This document shows, piece after piece, positions 9,801-14,603 of a stretch of 14,603 bases of DNA (its first letter is position 1; every line of letters starts with the position of its first letter). Source of the stretch: Rodentolepis nana (Eukaryota; Platyhelminthes; Cestoda; Cyclophyllidea; Hymenolepididae); assembly GCA_900617975.1 (NCBI GenBank), contig UZAE01013550.1, positions 6,697 through 21,299 of the forward strand. Direction: 5' to 3'. The notes below the pieces were generated by a model. The model made no database searches and had not been told where the DNA came from. It saw only the letters and a program-made list of their open reading frames with translations. The position numbers and the translations under genes were made by a program.

Positions 9801-12800
9801 GTGCTGCCTTTTATTTCTACTTTTCCCAATCACTTAGAGAAGCAGCAATAAAGTCTTGAAACTGGCAAATAAATGCGTGTTTTATAGTGATTTGGTGAAA
9901 ATATTGCTTGAAAGTGCATAACTGAATCACAAAGTCATGATTAAACAAAACTTGAATCCAAAAGTATACAGTAAAATACGTTGAAGTATTTGCAACAACG
10001 CCTTTCAAATATAAACCACTGGTGAGAGTCGTAATAACTCAAAGCAGTTAGGATGTGAAAGCAATCATTTTGCCCGTTGAGATATGAAGAAGTGACACAT
10101 CTGATAGCAGTTCGCTTTCTTGGGTTCTCCTGATTCCCGTATTCTCAGTCCATTTCTTCTAAAACCAGCATTACTCTCGCAGGCTCTCAAATGATTTAGG
10201 ATTTGAACAAAGCTGATTGCCTTGTCCTTTGAAATAAATTGTTGTTTATATAAATGAATTGAAACTATTGTACGCATTAAACCCAACGTGTGTTTGCCCT
10301 ACCTTAACTGTTCGGGAGGGCTATATCTTCCACTCGTTAAATGGAAAAAGGGAGTTGTATACCTTGTTGGTCGTCTTCAGAAATAACAAAATATATCAAT
10401 GCAATTGATTATGAGATATCGGTCACATGAATCCTAACCAAGTACTACCTTCAATAATTTAAAATTTAATTTGATTTTTTTCTTCGTAGAACCCAGTTCT
10501 TTTAAATTACTACATTCTTTACGCCTATATAAATGCCTAAACTTATGCAAGTAGAAAATAAATTAAGAGTTCAGTCTAATTGGTGGTCAGTACTTTGCGT
10601 TGGCGAGCAGACCTCACCAAAATGTAATTACTCTCCAGCCAAGGCAATTCTGCATTTCGCATGAGATGAAGTCAACAAATCGATTGGGGGAGGAGAGAGA
10701 GAGAAGTGTGGCAACAGCGTTGTGACAGTGGTAGCAATTTTGCCGAAAATCAACCCACTTTCATAACTCAATATTCTCACCGACGGTGAGAGTTTACTCA
10801 ATGCAATTAAAGTGGGAAATTTTTTCATTTATAGCAATGCCTTGATTCATGAAATACTTGGCGAATTTATAGTTGATTCCCGAGCGAAAATCGTTATATT
10901 TTTTTGGCAAGTGGTTTGATGACTCAGACTATCTGTACAAACAGTAGCAGCTTTAGGCAACAGTTAAAAATGGGGAATAGTGAATGCCTTTGTGTGTGCG
11001 TGCTTTTTTCAGCAGGTGAGGATTCAACCGTAAATCAAACGATAATTTAACACTGTAAATTAAATTAAATTGATTAAGGGGTCTGTAGCTCCCCCCCTAC
11101 CACCACCACCACCCTGTGGTTACAATTTAGCTAACTATGGCGTACACTTTCATTTGCAAGCAGAAATACTCGCAATTGTGAAATGTGAGATTTCTAATGC
11201 AAATTAATTCAAATCAGCATCAGTCAAATGTCTTAGCTCGCCTGTGTTTCATAGATGTGGGGAAATGAAAATTTTAAAGTTCAAGAGGTCATTGGAGCCA
11301 TGAAAAAGAGTTTTCACTGGTTGATCTTACCTCTTTATTTCAGAATAGCGTCCTGATTTAAGTTCGTAAATTCGTGGCACTATTTATTACCACGTCTAGT
11401 GAAAAGAAACAATGAGTGTTTGTCAATTTTTAGGCGTCTGTGTCGCTGAAATAGTATCTTCATTTAAATGTTTCCAAGTTCGTTAGAAAGATGTATGCAT
11501 TAGGTTAATTAACACTTGTCACAGTTTCGTTTTATTGAACTTCAGTCCAATATACAGGAATCATAAGTAAACAATATAAAATGTGAACGAAACAACATTT
11601 CGAGTTCAATACTGGAGATCTTCTAGTGTAAAGGACATCGAATGTGTGGCATTGATAAAAAAAGAAGTATTGAAATGTGCTAACTTGTGAAACCAAACGC
11701 ATGCTTAAAACTTTTAATACTTACTATGAACTATTGAATATTCAGTATGTTGTCATTAGTAGCAGTCTGAATTTTCTACCTTTAAACAAAAATATACTAT
11801 TACTTAAATTTTCTCTTTACACACAGGATCACTTTCATTAGCTCTCAATGCAAATGGAAGAAAATTAATTAACCTAGTGACCTTCACAACTACACAAAGT
11901 CTGGGTTATCGTAAGTGTAGAAATAGACAGAGCTGGTAATACTCTCCTGAGAAAAGAACAGAAATGACGCGACAAGCGTTAAAGCAGTAAGCAGAGATGG
12001 GCTTACTCACCAGATGATAGTTAAAGAGAGGCAATGAATAAATGCCCTGGTGCTCATGATATGAGTCCTCCACAGGACGGTATGTGCGCAAAAGGGCTAA
12101 AAACTGAATTCATGTCAAAATAACACAAATGGGAAATTAAATCATTAGTGGTGACAGTAATTGACTTGACCTCACGGAGACCTCGTGAAGCAAGAATGAG
12201 AAATTTCGCATCTTCTACCATCTATGTTGACCAGAATGTAGCAATTCAGTAGTTCTCATGACCTCTACTTTGATAGACCGCTATTGCATTATCAAAGTCG
12301 CTCAAATTAAACGAGTGATTGGAAACGAAGGATTTAAGTCTAAGATTTGTGAACGAAATAATCCACATGAAATATTACATCGAACCCTATTTAGGCGCAT
12401 TTAAGTCTACGGAGCTAGATTTTGCTATTACCATTACTAAGTGAATAATTCGTTAATTACAGTTGAAGTCTTATGGTGAAATTCAGTTAACTAAGCCAAA
12501 GAATGTCAGAAAATAATATTGGCCCGTATAAATTTGTAGAGCGGAGAAACAGTGCTGCCAAACAAAGAGAAGTGAAGAATTGTCGTTAGTGCGGAAAGCT
12601 GTATTAGTAGTAATATCAGATTGGGACCAAGTCTGGATATCTGAAGTGGGTGGGAGTGAAGGATATCAAATTTTAGTTACCAAACTGATACGTTAAGCGC
12701 AAAGCAAATAAAATGAATACAACAAAACACTATGGAAACACAACAAAAAATTATTTATTTTCTAAAAATTGAGAAAGTATTAAAACTATAGTGAAAATAC

Positions 12801-13459
12801 CAAACTCAACAAAGCATACAGATAGAAAAAATGCTTACCTAAACTACGCTACAACCAAACAAGTTGGGGAAGGTCGAGTTTCCACTAAGTTACAATTCAA
12901 CCAATTAGCTTCCAGCCTCATGACAATCGGAGTTTAATTGATCAATTTTATAAAATTATGGGAAGTAACTCACCAAACAGGCAACTGGATCTACTGGTCG
13001 GGCACTTGGAACGAGTCGGCGTCGAAAGAATTGGGATATGCTATTGTATCTAGCCAAATCATTATGGAATTCAGCTTCTTCTAACCGGGCACTAAAGATC
13101 CAAGCATATGCTCTTACAACAGGTCCGCGAAGAACTCTAGGAAGGGGGACTCGAGTTAACTTTCCAACAATTCTGGAGGTGGTGTTAAGGGGGAACCATG
13201 TATATATTCCATAGAGTATAGCTGCTAATATCCTCCAATGTAAGCCGACGTCGTAGTCATACCCACCTTGTGTTTTCTGGCACACATCAGTATGTACATC
13301 TTCAAGGATAACATTTGGCCCGAGATTCGGATCACAAGTTGGACTTGGGGTGGATAATTTGTGGCTTTGTGGATCCCTTTTAGGGGTTTTCACCTGAGAA
13401 ATATCAATTTGAGGGGGATTCCAAACAGCGTTGCAAGGAAAGGAATCATTTTCTGCCAT
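406..13459 (-). CDS. PISD: Phosphatidylserine decarboxylase proenzyme, mitochondrial type, spliced from 3 exons
   Basis: Coding sequence is the minus-strand join of 13459-12974, 3322-2926 and 890-406, giving 455 residues and a TGA stop at 408-406. The family converts phosphatidylserine to phosphatidylethanolamine in the mitochondrial inner membrane, using a pyruvoyl group made by self-cleavage. Seen in the translation: a polar N-terminus (1-70), a hydrophobic anchor at about 71-90, an SEFFRR-like segment (SQFFRRRL, 142-149), SPADG (164-168, likely catalytic Asp167), YHCFHSP (276-282, His277 and His280), NER (315-317), GATNVGS (335-341) and FGST (417-420, cleavage expected between Gly418 and Ser419). 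Beta chain would be 1-418 and alpha chain 419-455. The length is somewhat above the roughly 410 residues of human PISD because of two longer loops (about 199-263 and 361-410). Identity as a PSD is very secure; the exact N-terminus is less so, since no typical mitochondrial presequence is visible. Confidence 0.93.
891..2925 (-). other. PISD intron 2 (2035 bp)
   Basis: Phase 1, GTATGT donor and TTTTGTAG acceptor. The interior is AT-rich with no recognisable repeat or gene. A minus-strand open frame at 2712-2443 (89 aa) and a plus-strand one at 1997-2188 (63 aa) resemble nothing I know and fit chance. An 11-nt G run (in the transcript) lies 26 nt inside the donor. Confidence 0.88.
2889..2899 (+). 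repeat. C11 homopolymer (G11 in the PISD transcript)
   Basis: Eleven C in a row on the plus strand, 26-36 nt downstream of the intron 2 donor on the gene strand. G runs near donors can act as intronic splicing enhancers; that role here is inference. Confidence 0.9.
2926..3322 (-). CDS. PISD: PISD exon 2: catalytic Asp and His motifs
   Basis: Encodes residues 163-294 and the first base of codon 295. The acceptor is the pyrimidine-rich stretch ending CTTTATAG at 3330-3323, and the exon opens with T-S-P-A-D-G, where Asp167 corresponds to the Asp of the PSD charge-relay triad. EQVKG (182-186) and LLGP (194-197) follow as in animal PISD, then a longer charged loop (about 199-263) rich in Glu, Ala, Thr and Lys. 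LYHCAIYLAPGDYHCFHSP (264-282) is the strongest family signature in the window, and DW and RRHFPG complete the exon. The donor GTATGT is at 2925-2920, phase 1, inside the Gly of HFPG. The true exon starts 18 codons before the TTG at 3268, so any prediction starting there misses the catalytic Asp. Confidence 0.95.
4625..4641 (+). repeat. C10-T-C6 tract
   Basis: Ten C, one T, six C. It is the near-complement of the G6-A-G6 tract at 4799-4811, so the two could pair in the intron transcript. Confidence 0.9.
4799..4811 (+). repeat. G6-A-G6 tract
   Basis: Six G, one A, six G. Its reverse complement, C6-T-C6, is contained in the tract at 4625-4641, about 157 bp away. Confidence 0.9.
4869..4892. repeat. 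(TA)12 microsatellite
   Basis: Twelve uninterrupted TA units plus one extra T. Likely polymorphic in length. Confidence 0.97.
5025..5373 (+). mobile_element. Retroposon copy A (SINE-like) with target-site duplication
   Basis: The element runs from about 5037 to 5361 on the plus strand, inside intron 1 and antisense to PISD. It is flanked by a 12-bp direct repeat, AATATTTCGTGA, at 5025-5036 and 5362-5373, as expected for LINE-type retroposition. The first bases of the right copy overlap the element's own ATAAATA tail, so the true duplication may be a few bases shorter. It opens with GGTTTGTGCGACAGACC and carries a CCTCCACGTGGTGCATCC block, a GTCATATTCGAC block, a T/C-rich middle, then GCCTACCATTTGATATAA. 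The 88-codon frame across it is in a different register from frames in copies B and C, so it is not protein-coding. Confidence 0.85.
5246..5254 (+). repeat. C9 run inside retroposon copy A
   Basis: Nine C in the pyrimidine-rich 3' third of copy A. In copy C the matching stretch is a shorter C-rich sequence, so the run probably grew after insertion. Confidence 0.85.
6583..6871 (+). mobile_element. Probable solo LTR (289 bp)
   Basis: Starts TGTGGGAC and ends CCGCTACA, i.e. the TG...CA termini of LTR retroelements, and is flanked by the 4-bp direct repeat CCCT (6579-6582 and 6872-6875). It has an AATAAA at 6739-6744 followed by a GTGCTCCGTGCTACACGTC stretch, consistent with an R/U5 region, and a second AATAAA near 6850. 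Part of it (6664-6730) recurs inverted at 14537-14603, so it is repetitive. No internal retroelement coding sequence adjoins it. A 4-bp duplication alone could be chance, so it might be another repeat type. Confidence 0.6.
6787..6798 (+). promoter_or_regulatory. tRNA-type A-box match
   Basis: TAGCTTAGCTGG fits the polymerase III A-box consensus TRGCNNAGYNGG at every position. The downstream GATTCCTGAGTC (6827-6838) is only a poor B-box. A perfect 5-bp hairpin, CCTGA-GTCAG-TCAGG, starts at 6831. It may be a tRNA relic or chance. Confidence 0.25.
7666..7972 (+). mobile_element. Retroposon copy B (SINE-like), interrupted in its tail by copy C
   Basis: Same family as copy A: GTGTGTGCGACAGACTTACC, GGTGCATCCTGGGCAACG, GTATGTCATATTCGACC, a T/C-rich middle and the end GCCTGCCATTTGATATAAA. 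It lacks about 29 bp near the 3' end, between AAAGCC and ATCATAAAG (junction near 7937), that copies A and C retain. Its tail ATATAAATAAATATT (7958-7972) is repeated at 8294-8308 on the far side of copy C. No target-site duplication for B itself was found. Confidence 0.83.
7958..7972. repeat. 15-bp target-site duplication of copy C, left
   Basis: ATATAAATAAATATT, identical to 8294-8308. It is also the natural tail of copy B. Confidence 0.85.
7973..8293 (-). mobile_element. Retroposon copy C (SINE-like), inserted in the tail of copy B
   Basis: Read on the minus strand it starts at 8293 (GGGGTGGGCGATAGAC) and ends at 7973 (GCCTGCCATTTGATGCAATAAT), 321 bp, apparently full length. It is flanked by a perfect 15-bp duplication of the tail of copy B, so it landed after B. 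It is in the sense orientation relative to PISD transcription. Its tail (GATGCAATAAT) differs from the GATATAAATAAATATT tail of A and B. Confidence 0.85.
8294..8308. repeat. 15-bp target-site duplication of copy C, right
   Basis: ATATAAATAAATATT, identical to 7958-7972 and directly abutting the 5' end of copy C. Confidence 0.85.
9163..9172 (+). repeat. C10 homopolymer
   Basis: Ten C in a row on the plus strand in intron 1. Confidence 0.95.
10686..10706 (+). repeat. Purine-only tract with GA repeats
   Basis: A G5 run followed by AGG and (AG)n, all purine on the plus strand. No role is visible. Confidence 0.7.
11091..11114 (+). repeat. C7 run followed by (ACC)n
   Basis: C7, then TA, then about five CAC/ACC units. 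A short impure microsatellite in intron 1. Confidence 0.85.
12974..13459 (-). CDS. PISD: PISD exon 1: N-terminus and membrane anchor
   Basis: Encodes residues 1-162. The ATG at 13459-13457 is chosen because an in-frame TAA lies four codons upstream (13471-13469) and promoter-like motifs follow within 200 bp. Residues 1-70 are polar and rich in Pro, Asp and Ser, and match no part of PISD that I recognise. Residues 71-90 form one hydrophobic segment that fits an inner-membrane anchor. From about residue 95 the reading follows animal PISD (GKLTRVPLPRVLRGPV, then YAWIFSARLEEA, SQFFRRRL and ARPV). The exon ends after TTG at 12974, with donor GTGAGT at 12973-12968, phase 0; read-through would hit a stop after five more residues. 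An alternative is that the exon really begins at a splice acceptor near 13453 (TGGCAG before AAAATG), with an upstream exon carrying the targeting signal. Confidence 0.88.
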
Positions 13460-13577
13460 TGAAACGTATTAATTTGATAAAAATCACCGTGGCAACAAAA
13501 GGAGGCATTTACTAACGCCCCAACGTCAAAGGACCATGCATTGCCACTTGTGATGCTTTGGTAAGTGCATGCGTCTC

Positions 13578-13582
13578 ATTGG
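13578..13582 (-). promoter_or_regulatory. CCAAT box
   Basis: The minus strand reads AGCCAATGAG, close to the NF-Y consensus, about 120 bp upstream of the ATG. Further CCAAT pentamers lie at 13625-13621 (minus) and at 13667-13671 and 14214-14218 (plus). Confidence 0.45.
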
Positions 13583-13610
13583 CTAGCCTCTGGAAGCACT
13601 ACATTTTTAC

Positions 13611-13616
13611 CACGTG
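13611..13616. promoter_or_regulatory. E-box CACGTG
   Basis: Palindromic canonical bHLH-type site between the first CRE and the CCAAT box at 13582-13578. Confidence 0.4.
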
Positions 13617-13645
13617 TGGGATTGGTGATTGTAAAGTTAGTGAAC

Positions 13646-13653
13646 TGACGTCA
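13646..13653. promoter_or_regulatory. CRE palindrome TGACGTCA (1)
   Basis: Perfect full-site cAMP-response element, the CREB/ATF family consensus, 187 bp upstream of the ATG. Confidence 0.6.
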
Positions 13654-13740
13654 CTCAATGGAGGAGCCAATTAGACGACAGCCTTCGCATGATAGGCTTG
13701 ATGCAAACTTTGTTTACCCAAACTTTTGTTCTTCAAAACT

Positions 13741-13748
13741 TGACGTCA
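13741..13748. promoter_or_regulatory. CRE palindrome TGACGTCA (2)
   Basis: Second perfect CRE, 282 bp upstream of the ATG and 95 bp from the first. Confidence 0.6.
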
Positions 13749-14126
13749 TGTGCGGATATTAAATCCTCGAATCTTGCCGAAAGTACTGAATTCAGATATT
13801 TATAAAAGACAACTTATTTATTCGGCCATTCGATAGATGTAACAAAACGCAGTTGTCAGAATTTCGTGAATTTCGATAAGCAATTTTGTTTGGTACAATA
13901 CTTGTAATAAGTTCTGGATAGTTGCAGTCATTTTTCTAACGATACGAGTTTTAAAAGACGAAAAATCAGCTAAAAAATTTCAGGTCTTTTCAGCGCCGAT
14001 TTAACTATTTACAGATCGTTCGTCAATATTTTCAAGACTGCTATTATCTTGAGCATTAAAGACACATTTGAAAATGTTACAAAACAATAACGGTTTTAAG
14101 ATGGTCGTAAAACTGTCCTTATGTGT

Positions 14127-14134
14127 TGACGTCA
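14127..14134. promoter_or_regulatory. CRE palindrome TGACGTCA (3)
   Basis: Third perfect CRE, 668 bp upstream of the ATG. Its distance makes a promoter role less sure. Confidence 0.45.
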
Positions 14135-14140
14135 AGTTTA

Positions 14141-14413
14141 TTGAATACACTCGTACACCGACTGCCTGATGGTTAGCGGGGTTTGGTTAGCACGCAACCA
14201 CTTCTGGGAATGGCCAATAACGCTAGTTAACAATGGTAAACAATGGAAAGGCAGAAAGCCAAAAAATAGAAAACATCCGCTTTTTCCAAGTCCTGTTAGA
14301 GTCTAAAAGTTTGGGGAAAGAGAGAGTTAAAGTTGATTGATGTACTGTGTCGAGGATTACCCATAATCGTGCTTACGCAAAGTCAAAAGTTACAACCCAA
14401 CTATTTTCTGGCA
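14141..14413. other. Upstream non-coding stretch
   Basis: No gene is visible. It includes a short direct repeat (AACAATGG at 14229 and near 14239) and a CCAAT pentamer. Nothing else is recognised before retroposon copy D. Confidence 0.5.
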
Positions 14414-14541
14414 GGGGTGTGCGATAGACTTACCTCCACGTGGTGCATCCTGGGCAACGTATACTCATACGGCAAAAAAGTCTATTAACCGGCAGTTGAC
14501 TTCTGACTTCAAATTACCACGACCCCCCTGGTTGTCATATT
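14414..14541 (+). mobile_element. Retroposon copy D (SINE-like), 3'-truncated
   Basis: Starts GGGGTGTGCGATAGACTTAC like copy C and keeps GGTGCATCCTGGGCAACG and GGCAGTTGACTTCTGAC. It follows the family to GTCATATT and then switches at once into the inverted LTR fragment. It lies upstream of PISD. Confidence 0.85.
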
Positions 14542-14603
14542 GCGAATAAAGTGTACAAGTAGAGAGCTTAATCATGATCAGGATGGGGGATTAGGTTAAA
14601 CAA
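14537..14603 (-). mobile_element. Inverted fragment of the 6583-6871 LTR-like element, cut by the window edge
   Basis: Read on the minus strand, these 67 bases match 6664-6730 with about four mismatches and no indels. The fragment meets copy D at a shared ATATT (14537-14541) and runs off the right edge, so its full extent is unknown. Confidence 0.85.

Larger units (their letters stand above)
3323..12973 (-). other. PISD intron 1 (9651 bp), repeat-bearing
   Basis: Phase 0, GTGAGT donor at 12973-12968 and CTTTATAG acceptor at 3330-3323. No extra PISD exon is needed, because exon 1 and exon 2 join without a gap in the family alignment. It holds retroposon copies A, B and C, a probable solo LTR, a (TA)12 microsatellite and several long C runs. 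The stretches 3331-4620, 5375-6578, 8310-9160, 9175-10680 and 11120-12960 show only AT-rich sequence with short chance frames. Confidence 0.88.
13460..14140 (-). promoter_or_regulatory. Probable PISD promoter and 5' UTR
   Basis: The region upstream of the PISD ATG is dense in classic core and proximal elements: three perfect TGACGTCA palindromes, one CACGTG and CCAAT boxes on both strands, most within 300 bp of the ATG. Such clustering is not seen elsewhere in the window and supports transcription starting here. No clear TATA box is placed for the minus strand; a TATAAAAG at 13801-13808 reads on the plus strand. The transcription start cannot be fixed from sequence. Confidence 0.55.

Overview
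The window looks like AT-rich nuclear DNA of an animal: one protein-coding gene split by canonical GT-AG introns, retroposons with target-site duplications, simple repeats, and no bacterial-style gene packing. A flatworm (tapeworm or fluke) is my best guess from the general look of the introns and repeats, but nothing in the sequence proves it.

The only gene I can support is on the minus strand and fills most of the window. It is a mitochondrial-type phosphatidylserine decarboxylase (PISD/PSD family). I rebuilt it as three exons: 13459-12974, 3322-2926 and 890-406. The joined frame is 1368 bases, or 455 residues plus a TGA stop. All four splice sites are canonical (GTGAGT and GTATGT donors, TATAG and TGTAG acceptors), and the phases match (0 and 1). 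The joined protein runs collinear with animal PISD: inner-membrane anchor, SPADG with the catalytic Asp, the YHCFHSP histidines, the NER and GATNVGS blocks, and a GST self-cleavage site 37 residues from the end. Intron 1 is 9651 bp and intron 2 is 2035 bp.

Region by region (plus coordinates): 1-405, 3' flank/UTR; 406-890, exon 3; 891-2925, intron 2; 2926-3322, exon 2; 3323-12973, intron 1; 12974-13459, exon 1; 13460 to about 14140, probable promoter with three perfect TGACGTCA palindromes, a CACGTG E-box and several CCAAT boxes; 14141-14603, repeat-rich upstream DNA.

Intron 1 is a trap for mobile elements. A short retroposon family of about 320 bp (provisionally a SINE) is present four times (A 5037-5361, B 7666-7972, C 8293-7973 inverted, D 14414-14541 truncated). 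Copy C is inserted in the tail of copy B with a 15-bp target-site duplication, which creates a large inverted repeat. A probable 289-bp solo LTR (6583-6871; TGT...ACA, CCCT duplication) has a 67-bp inverted relative at the right edge of the window, fused to copy D at a 5-nt microhomology.

I found no new defence system, operon, CRISPR array, tRNA or rRNA. The points of most interest are the divergent PSD motifs (FGST for LGST, SVCS for SVNP), the cluster of cAMP-response-element palindromes, the nested retroposons and the chimeric retroelement junction.
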